From: Candidatus Aminicenans sakinawicola JGI OTU-1
GTDB taxonomy: Bacteria; Acidobacteriota; Aminicenantia; Aminicenantales; Aminicenantaceae
Assembly (NCBI GenBank): GCA_000493965.1
Contig: AWNV01000026.1
Span: forward strand, 1-27,155
Direction of reading: 5' to 3'
Length of the DNA: 27,155 bases
Shown here: positions 14,495 to 22,363 of the stretch, piece by piece
Layout of the letters: every line of letters starts with the position of its first letter
Numbering within the stretch: the stretch's first letter is position 1
Made by a program: the position numbers and the translations under genes
The notes under the pieces: model-generated
What the model was told of the DNA's origin: nothing
Databases searched by the model: none
The model's input: the letters and a program-made list of their open reading frames with translations, nothing else

Positions 14495-16545
14495 TTTCCC
14501 CTCCTTCTCTTAATTGAAAATTAAAATTATCCTTTAAAGTTTTAATAATCTTTTTCTGGATATTATCGACTTCTTCTGCGAGCAGAGTCCTCTGAAAATG
14601 ACGAAACACAAATCGAAAAGAAAGACTAATTTTTCCTTTGGGAATGGATGGTCCGGAAAATCGGTCATAAAGCTCAAATTTCTCTAGGTAGGGAATAGAA
14701 TGTTTTTCTAGCACTTCTTTAATTTCCTGATAACTTACTTTCCTATCCGCTATAAAAGAAATATCCCGGTTGAGCCTTGGATACCTTGTAACAGGAGTGT
14801 ATTGAAAATTCTGAGGCTGCTTTTCCAATAGCGTACCAAGTGCTATCTCAGCTGCCCATATGTTTTCTTCTAAACAAAAGGCATCCAGAATCTCTTTCTT
14901 TAACAGCCCTAAAGAACCGACCCTTTGGCCCTTGAAAAGAAGGGAAAGAGATTGCCCTTCTTCATAGTTTGACTGATCTTCTTCCTGAAACGAAAATGGT
15001 TCATAGCGCAGATGTGTCATGAGCGCCTCGCACGTTCCTTTGATATGATAGAAATCCGTCTCGTAGGTTTTTGTATGCCAATGAGTTAGTCCCACAGTAC
15101 CTGAGGCAATCAAAGCAAGGTTAAGCTGTTCTACACAAGAGTCGTCTTCCCAAAAATAGATGTTCCCTACTTCAAAAGCGCAGATGCCTTCAGCTCCTCT
15201 ATTTTTATTCCAGCTAATGTTATCAAGTAATCCTGCTATAAGAGTTGTTTTCAACAGGGAAGCTTTTGAAGATATCGGATTTCTGATTTTTATTCGCTCT
15301 CGACTATTTTTAAATTTGTTTTCTTTTTCAGGGTCAGAAAAACTTAAATTCACTACTTCGTTAAAGCCATAAGAAAGAAGCATCTGCCTAACTTTTGATA
15401 ATATTTTCCTTTTCTGGTTTATCACAGGTTCCAATCCAGTCAGAGGAGGAAGCTGCGAAGGAATCTTGTCATATCCATAAAAGCGGGCAATTTCTTCAAT
15501 CAGATCAGCTTCTCTCTCGATGTCAATCCTGAAAAATGGGACTTTTACCTGCCATATACCTTTCTGCTGAACACTTACTTCAAATTCAAGGGATGAGAGA
15601 GTCTTCTCGACGAAGGCATCATCTATTTCCACACCAAGGAGTGCTGCTATCCGATGGTTGCGAAGAACAACTGTTTTGTTTTTTCTTGGTTTTGGGTAGA
15701 TATCCATAATCCCTTTAGTCGCTTTTCCGCCCATTTGGGTCAATATAGAAGCTACCATCAATGCCGCAGTTGGTGGAAAAGAGATATCAGCTCCCCTCTC
15801 AAAACGGAAAGAAGCATCTGTTTGAATCCCGGCTTTTTTTCTACTTTTTATGATTGATGCCGGATTAAAAACAGCACTTTCGATGAATACATCATGCGTA
15901 TATTCTGAAATAGAGGTCTCTTCACCTCCTATAATGCCTGCTAACGCTATTGGTTTTTTTTTCATCTGCAATAACAATGTCTGTGTCAGAAAGCTGTATA
16001 TTTTCGCCTTCCAAACTCCTTAAGACCTCCTTATTTTTTGCCCTCCGAATAATTATTTTTTTACCGGCTACTTTGTCCAGATCAAAAGCATGAATAGGAT
16101 GAGCTGTTGAATAAAGAACATAGTTTGAAGCATCGACAACATTGTTGATAGGTTTCAGACCCATAGCCTTAATTTTGTCTGCCAGCCACAGAGGAGATGG
16201 TCCTATCTCAATATCTTTGAGGATGATCCCACAATAACGTGGACATAGCTTATCGTCGCAAATTTGAATATCAATATTTTCTGATGTTCTCTCTTCAATT
16301 TCAGTCAGAGGCCAATTCTGCTTCTTAATAGTTAATCCAAATACTGCAGCTAGTTCTCGAGCTATTCCTAAATGCCCGAGTGTATCAGGACGGTTAGCAT
16401 AAGTCTCGATCTCTAAAATGACATCATCATCCCTCTCCTCCCAGTTGTCTACCAGTAACCCAATACTATCCAGTGCTTCTATCAATTGAGGGGTAGAGCG
16501 GTTCACTGTTATATAGTTTTTCAACCAATTTACACTTATCTTCAT
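14484..16545 (-). CDS. pheT: Phenylalanyl-tRNA synthetase beta subunit, short form, frame broken at an A9 run
   Basis: The N-terminal part (16545 to about 15922) begins MKISVNWLKNYI and reaches DTDIVIADEKK, then reads TNSVSRHYRR and stops. The body (frame open 15977-14484) resumes KKPIALAGIIGGEE. Removing one A from the A9 run (plus 15954-15962) gives one protein of 686 residues. Parts seen: B1, B3/B4 core (NRPDTLGHLGIARELAAV; NNVVDASNYVL; PIHAFDLDK), B5 (VEIDDAFVEKTLSSL), class II-like fold, and the FDX-ACB anticodon-binding end (RYPRLNRDISFI). The EMAP-II-like tRNA-binding insert, normally about residues 40-150, is absent: SIGLLVDNWEE passes straight to DVILEIETYANRPD. It overlaps pheS by 4 bases and contains the start of the ZapB-like gene. 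Confidence 0.93.
15954..15962 (-). other. A9 homopolymer carrying the pheT frameshift
   Basis: The mRNA reads GATG followed by nine A and then CC. Eight A would give ADEKKPIALAG, the conserved B3/B4 sequence; nine give a premature end. As in rny, the excess is exactly one base. Confidence 0.9.
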
Positions 16546-17585
16546 TTTTGTAAAAACTGCCTAATAAATCTCAAGTCATTTTCATAAAAAAATCTCATAT
16601 CTGAAATTTGGTAGGAAAACATAGCTGTTCTATCAATTCCCAAGCCAAAAGCAAAACCGGAATATCTCTCTGGATCGATATTAACATTCTTGAAAACCTG
16701 GGGATCAATCATGCCTGATCCCAAAATTTCTATCCATCCGGATCCGCCGCAGACCCTGCAGGCTTCATTTTTTCCGCCGCAGACAGTACATTCTATATCC
16801 ACTTCGGCTGAAGGTTCTGTAAACGGGAAAAAACTCGGACGGAACCGCATCTTAATTTTTTCGTGAAAAAGTGCCTTGAGAAAATATTCTAATGTTCCCT
16901 TTAAATGAGCAAAAGTAATGCCGTAGTCTACAACAAGGCCTTCAACCTGGTAAAACATAGGAAGGTGTGTTGGGTCTGGAGTTTCTTTCCTAAAAACCTT
17001 TCCTGGAGTTATGATCCTAATAGGTGGTTTTTTCTTTTCCATAACCCGTATCTGAACAGGGGAAGTATGTGTGCGAAGAAGAATGTCATCAGTAATATAG
17101 AGAGTGTCCCAGTCATCTCGAGCAGGATGATGAGGCGGGAAATTTAATGCCTCAAAATTATAATAATCCGTTTCTATCTCAGGGCCGCTTTCAATAGAAA
17201 ATCCCATTCCTAAAAAAATATCCTCAATTTCTCTCTGAAAAAGCAATATAGGATGTGGAGAACCTAAATATTTTTGCTTCCCTGGAAGTGTCAAGTCCAT
17301 CTTTTGTGTTGCTTCTTTAGAGACTGCCAGGCACTTCTGGGTGCTTTGAAGCTTCTCCAGCACATAATTTTTAAAAGAATTGAGCAAGCGTCCTGCTTCT
17401 GGTTTTTCTTCCTGACTGAGCGCTTTTAGTTCACTAAAAAGAAGAGTTATGTAACCCCGGGTGCGGCTCAGATAAAGATTGCGCAATTCCCGAAGAGAAT
17501 TTTCATCCTTTATCAGAGAGGAGGCTTCATCAAAGCTTTTCTTATATGTCTCAACTCGATTTTGAAATTTTTGCATCACACTCAT
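16542..17585 (-). CDS. pheS: Phenylalanyl-tRNA synthetase alpha subunit
   Basis: The 347-residue catalytic subunit charges tRNA-Phe. It has an N-terminal coiled coil (about 1-85). The class II core has SPHPILLFQREIEDIF, FNFPPHHPARD, LLRTHTSPVQIR, PGKVFRKETPD and GLGIDRTAMF. Four cysteines at 266, 269, 276 and 279 (CTVCGG, CRVCGG) form a zinc-knuckle-like insert before WIEILGSGM, a variant known in several phyla. The ATG lies one base after the rplT stop, without a strong ribosome binding site, implying coupling. The end overlaps pheT by 4 bases (ATGA). Confidence 0.96.
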   Translation of the reverse strand: MSVMQKFQNRVETYKKSFDEASSLIKDENSLRELRNLYLSRTRGYITLLFSELKALSQEEKPEAGRLLNSFKNYVLEKLQSTQKCLAVSKEATQKMDLTLPGKQKYLGSPHPILLFQREIEDIFLGMGFSIESGPEIETDYYNFEALNFPPHHPARDDWDTLYITDDILLRTHTSPVQIRVMEKKKPPIRIITPGKVFRKETPDPTHLPMFYQVEGLVVDYGITFAHLKGTLEYFLKALFHEKIKMRFRPSFFPFTEPSAEVDIECTVCGGKNEACRVCGGSGWIEILGSGMIDPQVFKNVNIDPERYSGFAFGLGIDRTAMFSYQISDMRFFYENDLRFIRQFLQK

Positions 17586-17586
17586 T

Positions 17587-17943
17587 TTATAGAGCTGTGC
17601 CCTTGACTTTCTGGACTATGCGGGAAAAACTCTGAGGCGAACTGACTGCCAGATTAGCCAGGATTTTCCTGTCAAGTTCAATATTATGCTCCTTTAAGCC
17701 ATGCATAAAACGGCTGTAAGAGAGACCATTGCTCTCGGCAGCAGCCTTAATTCTGATTATCCACAGCTTTCTAAAATCTCTCTTGCGAGTTCTTCTATCC
17801 CTATAGGCATATTGGAGAGCTCTTTCTACTGCTTCCTTAGCAGTACGATAATTATGACTTCTTGCTCCCCAGAATCCTTTTGCCAGCTTTAGAATTTTTG
17901 ACCTTCTCTTTCTTTTCCGCGTTCCTCTTTTTACTCTCGGCAT
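17587..17943 (-). CDS. rplT: 50S ribosomal protein L20
   Basis: The 118-residue product begins PRVKRGTRKRKRRSKILKLAKGF, the highly basic L20 N-terminus, and continues with RTAKEAVERALQYAYRDRR and LWIIRIKAAAESNGLSYS. The length is normal. GAAGGAGAAGAAA precedes the ATG. L20 often represses its own operon through binding to the mRNA. The 92-base gap upstream holds only a weak CCCT/AGGG hairpin just before the ribosome binding site, so autoregulation is not shown by what I see. Confidence 0.97.
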   Translation of the reverse strand: MPRVKRGTRKRKRRSKILKLAKGFWGARSHNYRTAKEAVERALQYAYRDRRTRKRDFRKLWIIRIKAAAESNGLSYSRFMHGLKEHNIELDRKILANLAVSSPQSFSRIVQKVKGTAL

Positions 17944-18035
17944 TTTCTTCTCCTTCTGTAATTCACCCTAATATCAGGGATTCTCCTTCCTTAAATCTTA
18001 TTATATATGTTCCCAACTATATAGGTTTCTTGCTT

Positions 18036-18236
18036 TTAAAAATCATAAGGAAGCATTTTTTTAATCCTACTCCTATCTGAATGGCTTACAATGTCCTGTT
18101 TTCGTAACCTTCTTTTCCTCTTTGTAGATTTCTTTGTAAGGATATGGTTTTTATTAGCTTTATTGTGAAGCACTTTCTTTTTTCCTGTTATTTTGAACCT
18201 TTTTCGGGCTCCCCTGTGCGTTTTTAATTTTGGCAT
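18036..18236 (-). CDS. rpmI: 50S ribosomal protein L35
   Basis: The 66-residue product begins PKLKTHRGARKRFKITGKKKV and continues KRKRRLRKQDIVSHSDRSRIKKMLPY, typical of L35. ACAGGAGAAAAAG precedes the ATG. The first 77 bases also lie within the open end of infC in another frame. The infC-rpmI-rplT order is the conserved bacterial arrangement. Confidence 0.97.
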   Translation of the reverse strand: MPKLKTHRGARKRFKITGKKKVLHNKANKNHILTKKSTKRKRRLRKQDIVSHSDRSRIKKMLPYDF

Positions 18237-18789
18237 CTTTTTCTCCTGTCTTTATGGGGCTCGCTAAGGCCGAAACAGCCCATGGTTGGGTGCGTATATT
18301 TCCATCTCGCTGGCCGAGCTCATGAACATCAGCAAAAACCCGGTCTAATATTTTTATCGCTAATTCTGGTTTTGCTTTTTCTCTCCCCCTGAGCATGACC
18401 GTTATTTTCACTTTGTTTCCTTCACCCAAGAACCTTTGGACATGCCGAATTTTAAAATTGTAATCATGAATGCTTATCTTCGGCCTGAACTTGATTTCCT
18501 TTAGCTGGAACTGTTTCTGATGCTTCTTTGCTTCATGAGCTTTTTTATGTAATTCATAAAGGAACTTACCATAATCCATGATCCTGCAAACCGGAGGATT
18601 TGCCTGAGGGGCAATTTCTACAAGATCCATTCCTTTCTCATCGGCCAGGGACAAAGCATCTTTCAAGGAAAGCACACCGACCTGTTTTTTGTCTTCATCG
18701 ATTATCCTTAGTTCCTTAGCTTGTATCATTTTATTTATCCTGTGAGGCTTTTTCTTTATTTTGCCCGGGTAAAATGTGCGTCTTCTGAT
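18160..18789 (-). CDS. infC: Translation initiation factor IF-3 (AUC start inferred, extended C-terminus)
   Basis: IF-3 prevents subunit joining and checks the start codon. The first ATG (18729) would cut off a conserved piece. The frame extends upstream through KKKPHRINKMIQAKELRIID, matching the usual N-terminus (RPNRINGEIRAQEVRL in E. coli), with no ATG, GTG or TTG available. AAAGGAGG ends 6 bases before an ATC at 18787-18789, so AUC initiation is inferred, giving 209 residues. N-domain: VDLVEIAPQANPPVCRIMDYGKFLYE region. C-domain: IKFRPKISIHDYNFKIRH and KVKITVMLRGREKAKPEL. The final strand reads TQPWAVSALASP where EGRxMxMxLAP is usual, and a basic tail continues 77 bases into rpmI. Confidence 0.9.
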   Translation of the reverse strand: MRRRTFYPGKIKKKPHRINKMIQAKELRIIDEDKKQVGVLSLKDALSLADEKGMDLVEIAPQANPPVCRIMDYGKFLYELHKKAHEAKKHQKQFQLKEIKFRPKISIHDYNFKIRHVQRFLGEGNKVKITVMLRGREKAKPELAIKILDRVFADVHELGQRDGNIRTQPWAVSALASPIKTGEKDAKIKNAQGSPKKVQNNRKKESASQ

Positions 18790-18800
18790 GATTAACCTCC
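18787..18800 (-). promoter_or_regulatory. Ribosome binding site and AUC start codon of infC
   Basis: GGAGG (complement of 18796-18800) is followed after 6 bases by ATC (complement of 18787-18789); another ATC lies three bases earlier. This is the only well-placed initiation signal for the conserved N-terminus. Rare AUU/AUC-type starts are known for infC and make it self-regulating, because IF-3 rejects such codons. Confidence 0.7.
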
Positions 18801-18801
18801 T

Positions 18802-20601
18802 TTAAATATTAACCGTTAAAGACCTATTTTGAATTAAATTCTTTACTTTTTCAAGGAATTCGTTCACATTGACTTGTCCTTTATCGCCCACACTGTGAAT
18901 TCTCAAGGAAGCTGTCTCCTGTTTGACCTCCTTATCTCCTACAATGAGAATAAGAGGAATCTTTTGAATTTCAGCATCTCTTATTTTATATCCTATTTTT
19001 TCCCTGCGAATGTCAACTGTGGATCTTAGGTTGTTTTGTTTGAATGCGTTATCCAGAGACATTGCATATTTATTATGCCTATCAGCAATCGGAATAATAA
19101 TTGCCTGTATAGGTGCAAGCCAAAGCGGGAAGTTTCCATTATAGTGTTCAATCAGAATTCCGAAGAATCTTTCCAGGGAACCAAGGAGTGCCCGGTGAAT
19201 GAGAAAAGGCCTGTGGAATTTACCATCTTCACCGATATAACTTAAATCGAATCTTTCAGCAAGATTAAAATCAAGCTGGATAGTTGTACATTGCCAGAAC
19301 CTCTGCAAGGCATCTTTTACCTTGATATCTATCTTAGGCCCATAGAAGACTCCTTCTCCCTCGTCAACCTTAAAAGCCACTTTTTCGCTCCTCAATGCTT
19401 TCTCAAGTGCTTTTGTCGCCTTGTTCCAATCTTCAACATCACCGCAATATTTTTCTGGGCGAGTAGATAAAAATACATCATAATCACTAAAGCCAAAAAC
19501 TTTTAACATCTTTAGCGCTAGAGAAATTGCTCTTCTAATTTCTTCCTCAAGCTGATCTGCACGGCAAAAAATATGAGCATCGTCCTGAGTGAACCCTCTA
19601 GTTCTCAACAGTCCATGAAGTACTCCGCTTCTTTCATAACGGTAAACTGTGCCAAGCTCCGCAAAACGAAGCGGAAGTTCACGATAGCTTCGTTGCCTTG
19701 AACTGAATACCATGATATGAAAAGGGCAGTTCATTGGTTTCAACTCATACTCAATACCATCGCTTTTGATTGGTGGATACATGGCATCATAAAACTCAGT
19801 GTGTCCGCTTCTCCTCCAGACGTCCAGCTTGGCAATATGGGGAGTATAGAGTACATCATATCCCTCTTTATAATGTTCTTCATACCAATAATTTTCAATC
19901 ACGCGCCTAACAGCAGCTCCCTTGGGATGCCAGAGAATCAATCCACCGCCCAAATTTTCATGAAAACTAAAAAGATCCATTTCCGTACCAAGCTTTCTAT
20001 GGTCCCGTTTCTTTGCCTCTTCCAGTAAAGAAAGGTAGTCTTCCAGCTCCTTTTTGGAAAAGAAAACTGTTCCATAGATTCTCTGAAGCTGCATCCCATT
20101 CTCGTCACCTTTCCAGTATGCACCGGATACTGAAAGCAGCTTAAAATGCTTGATGTGTCCAGTGGAAGGGACGTGAGGTCCAAGACAGAAATCAATAAAA
20201 CTTCCCTGTCTGAAACAGGTTACTTCTATATAGCCTTTTTCCTTGATGAGTTCAATCTTGAGGTCCTGTTCTGTTTGAGCAAAAATATGAATGGCCTCCT
20301 CCCTGGGAATCACGACTTTTTCAATAGGAATATCGTTAAGGCTGAGTTCCTGCATTTTGCGTTCTATGGCTGACAAATCTTCAGGGGTAAACGGTTCTTC
20401 TCTCAAAAAGTCGTAATAAAAGCCATTCTCAACAGCAGGACCGATTCCTGTCTTTGTTCCTGGAAACAGTTCAAGGACTGCATGGGCTAAAAGGTGCGAA
20501 GCACTGTGCCTCAATACCTCAAACGATTCATCGGTGTACTGTTTAGATCCTATTGTCCGGAGTTCTTTCTTTTCTCCCGTACTTGAGTTCTTCATTTTCA
20601 T
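18802..20601 (-). CDS. thrS: Threonyl-tRNA synthetase lacking the TGS domain
   Basis: The 599-residue product starts about 25 residues before the editing domain; the usual N-terminal TGS domain of about 60 residues is missing, and the short gap before the gene cannot encode it. Editing domain: HSASH at 32-36 and DFCLGPH at 137-143 with Cys139. Catalytic core: zinc ligands Cys292 (MNCPFH), His343 (DDAHIF) and His469 (FLIHRA), plus VYRYERSG. The anticodon-binding domain begins near 490 (LAPIQAIIIPIADRH). AGGGTGGAC precedes the ATG. An upstream terminator-like hairpin ends only about 15-20 bases before the start, implying readthrough or attenuation. Confidence 0.95.
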   Translation of the reverse strand: MKMKNSSTGEKKELRTIGSKQYTDESFEVLRHSASHLLAHAVLELFPGTKTGIGPAVENGFYYDFLREEPFTPEDLSAIERKMQELSLNDIPIEKVVIPREEAIHIFAQTEQDLKIELIKEKGYIEVTCFRQGSFIDFCLGPHVPSTGHIKHFKLLSVSGAYWKGDENGMQLQRIYGTVFFSKKELEDYLSLLEEAKKRDHRKLGTEMDLFSFHENLGGGLILWHPKGAAVRRVIENYWYEEHYKEGYDVLYTPHIAKLDVWRRSGHTEFYDAMYPPIKSDGIEYELKPMNCPFHIMVFSSRQRSYRELPLRFAELGTVYRYERSGVLHGLLRTRGFTQDDAHIFCRADQLEEEIRRAISLALKMLKVFGFSDYDVFLSTRPEKYCGDVEDWNKATKALEKALRSEKVAFKVDEGEGVFYGPKIDIKVKDALQRFWQCTTIQLDFNLAERFDLSYIGEDGKFHRPFLIHRALLGSLERFFGILIEHYNGNFPLWLAPIQAIIIPIADRHNKYAMSLDNAFKQNNLRSTVDIRREKIGYKIRDAEIQKIPLILIVGDKEVKQETASLRIHSVGDKGQVNVNEFLEKVKNLIQNRSLTVNI

Positions 20602-20615
20602 TTGTCCACCCTAAT

Positions 20616-20653
20616 AATAAAAACCAAGCCTATACATTTAAGAAATGTAAGGC
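20616..20653 (-). terminator. Terminator or attenuator between tRNA-Val and thrS
   Basis: On the minus strand GCCTTACATTT pairs with AAATGTATAGGC (11 pairs, one bulged T) around a 3-base CTT loop, arms within 20628-20653. TTGGTTTTTATTATT follows. This looks like an intrinsic terminator for the tRNA transcript. Because thrS starts directly after it, it may also act as an attenuator. The T-run is interrupted, so strength is uncertain. Confidence 0.6.
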
Positions 20654-20690
20654 AATTCAAGTTTCCACGTTTAATATTTAATTTTGAATA

Positions 20691-20765
20691 TGGTAGGCAC
20701 GGAGGGAATCGAACCCTCGACTTCTTCCGTGTCAAGGAAGCACTCTTCCACTGAGCTACGCGCCT
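20691..20765 (-). tRNA. tRNA-Val (anticodon GAC)
   Basis: The gene is 75 bases. The acceptor stem AGGCGCG pairs with CGTGCCT (one G-T), followed by discriminator A and an encoded CCA. TA at positions 8-9 and GCTCAGTGG of the D arm follow. The anticodon loop is TTGACAC between CTTCC and GGAAG, giving GAC. The T arm is GAGGG-TTCGATT-CCCTC. It lies at the head of the minus-strand array, 89 bases before thrS. Confidence 0.95.
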
Positions 20766-20783
20766 TCTTTTTCAAACCAATAT

Positions 20784-20812
20784 ATATTAATAGTTTACTC
20801 TTTTACTGTCAA
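20784..20812 (-). promoter_or_regulatory. Sigma-70-type promoter for tRNA-Val and perhaps the thrS array
   Basis: A consensus TTGACA (complement of 20807-20812) is followed after exactly 17 bases by TAATAT (complement of 20784-20789), about 18 bases before the tRNA 5' end. The AT-rich surroundings fit. This is the best promoter in the window. The rest of the 293-base divergent gap holds AT-rich sequence and a second promoter candidate facing the other way. Confidence 0.65.
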
Positions 20813-20978
20813 TATATTTTGGAGCATTAAATCTGAACAAGTTATCTGTTTAAACCTATTTTTTATATATTAAGGAATTACAATCTGAGGTTAATTTGTC
20901 TTTTTAGGCTGGCCTGGTTTTTGTTATAAATTAGGTAACATAACAGGCAAAGCAGACATTAAAAAAAAATGTAATAGT

Positions 20979-21007
20979 TTGCATAATGATATGGGCTGTA
21001 TTATACT
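20979..21007 (+). promoter_or_regulatory. Possible promoter for the GTPase-arcC-OTC cluster
   Basis: TTGCAT (20979-20984) and TATACT (21002-21007) are 17 bases apart, about 50 bases before the GTPase gene, which has its own AAGGAG at 21045-21050. The -35 box is a poor match. Upstream, GTTAT and ATAAC flank a short segment near 20933-20954 and could be an operator, but this is weak. Confidence 0.35.
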
Positions 21008-21058
21008 AGGGCTCTATTTTTTTATTATGGATATTAATTTAAAAAAGGAGACATAAAA

Positions 21059-22363
21059 ATGAAAAAAGTCATCATTATGGGAGCTGCCGGAAGAGATTTC
21101 CACAACTTTAATGTCCATTTTAGAGACAACGAGGAATATCGAGTCGTGGCATTCACAGCAACCCAAATTCCAGATATTGCTGGCAGAAGATATCCTTCTG
21201 TTCTTGCAGGAAAACTTTATCCTGATGGAATACCTATCTATGCCGAGCAAGATCTATCAAGACTCATCAAGGAATTTGATGTGTTTGAGGTTTTTTTCTC
21301 TTATAGTGATGTTCCTCACGAATATGTAATGAACAAGGCTTCTGAAGTCCAGGCTGCAGGGGCGAGTTTTTCTCTTCTTGGTCCTAAAGAAACAATGATA
21401 AAGAGCAAATGCCCTGTTATATCTGTATGTGCTGTACGGACAGGATGTGGAAAAAGCCAAACAAGCCGGAAAGCTGCTGTTCTTCTTAAGGATAAAGGAA
21501 GAAGAGTTGTAGCAATCCGTCACCCCATGCCATACGGGGACCTTGCTGAACAAAGGGTTCAACGTTATGGAACCTATGATGATATGGTCAAGTATAAATG
21601 TACCATTGAAGAGATGGAAGAGTACGAGCCTCACATCAAAGCTGGCATTGTTGTTTATGCTGGAGTTGACTATGGGGCAATCCTGGAAGAAGCCGAGAAA
21701 GAAGCGGATGTGATCCTATGGGATGGAGGGAATAATGATATACCCTTTTATAAATCCGATTTAGAAATCGTTGTCGTCGATCCCCACAGGGCCGGCCATG
21801 AACTTAAGTATTATCCGGGTGAGACTAACTTCAGAAGAGCAGATGTTATTGTTATCAACAAGATGGATACGGCAGATAAGGAGAATGTCGAGATTCTGCT
21901 GGGCAACATCAAGACATACAATCCTGACGCGACTGTGATCCGTGCCAATTCAACTATTCATGTTGAAGGATCAGAGAAAATTGCCGGAAAATCAGTACTG
22001 GTGATTGAAGATGGTCCAACTTTGACCCATGGAGAAATGGCATTCGGAGCAGGAATCGTTGCCGCAAAGAAATTCGGTGCCGCCAAAATCATAGACCCAA
22101 GGCCTTTTGCAGTAGGAAGCATTAAGGCAACGTTCCAAAAATTTACACATTTGGACAGTGTGCTTCCAGCAATGGGATATGGGAAAGAGCAGATAGCAGA
22201 ACTTTCTCAAACAATAGAAAATGCCGATTGTGACTTTGTCATAGGGGCTACTCCTATTGATCTTGGCAGAGTAGTCAAAACTAATAAACGGATACTGCGT
22301 GTTACATATGATCTCGAAGAAATCGGTTCGCCCAACCTAAACGACATCCTGAGAAAATTCTGA
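21059..22363 (+). CDS. COG2403-type GTPase, cyclic 2,3-diphosphoglycerate synthetase-like
   Basis: The 434-residue product has an N-terminal Rossmann-like part (about 1-110, starting KKVIIMGAAGRDFHNFN). A P-loop domain follows, with TGCGKS at 128-133, WDGGNND at 221-227 and NKMD at 267-270, the guanine-recognition pattern. A C-terminal part contains DPRPFAVGSI at about 346-355. This architecture matches the family that includes archaeal cyclic 2,3-diphosphoglycerate synthetase, which closes the ring of 2,3-bisphosphoglycerate with ATP. Bacterial members are usually of unproven function. It overlaps arcC by one base (TGATG), so it is tightly tied to carbamoyl phosphate metabolism here. I would not assign cDPG synthesis from sequence alone. 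Confidence 0.85.
   Translation: MKKVIIMGAAGRDFHNFNVHFRDNEEYRVVAFTATQIPDIAGRRYPSVLAGKLYPDGIPIYAEQDLSRLIKEFDVFEVFFSYSDVPHEYVMNKASEVQAAGASFSLLGPKETMIKSKCPVISVCAVRTGCGKSQTSRKAAVLLKDKGRRVVAIRHPMPYGDLAEQRVQRYGTYDDMVKYKCTIEEMEEYEPHIKAGIVVYAGVDYGAILEEAEKEADVILWDGGNNDIPFYKSDLEIVVVDPHRAGHELKYYPGETNFRRADVIVINKMDTADKENVEILLGNIKTYNPDATVIRANSTIHVEGSEKIAGKSVLVIEDGPTLTHGEMAFGAGIVAAKKFGAAKIIDPRPFAVGSIKATFQKFTHLDSVLPAMGYGKEQIAELSQTIENADCDFVIGATPIDLGRVVKTNKRILRVTYDLEEIGSPNLNDILRKF

Noticed and set aside
18240..18320. A third frameshift in infC
   Set aside because: The other two frames do not give the canonical EGR...LAP end either, there is no long homopolymer, and the current frame keeps the expected spacing to a final Pro; divergence is more likely.
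20146..20373. 75-residue frame antisense to thrS, and similar reverse frames across other genes
   Set aside because: They lie fully inside well-supported genes and show no family features or ribosome binding sites.
20602..20625. AGGGTGGAC before thrS resembles the start of a T-box antiterminator motif
   Set aside because: The motif does not continue (ACCGCG is missing) and serves as the ribosome binding site. The upstream structured element is a true tRNA gene, not a T-box stem I.
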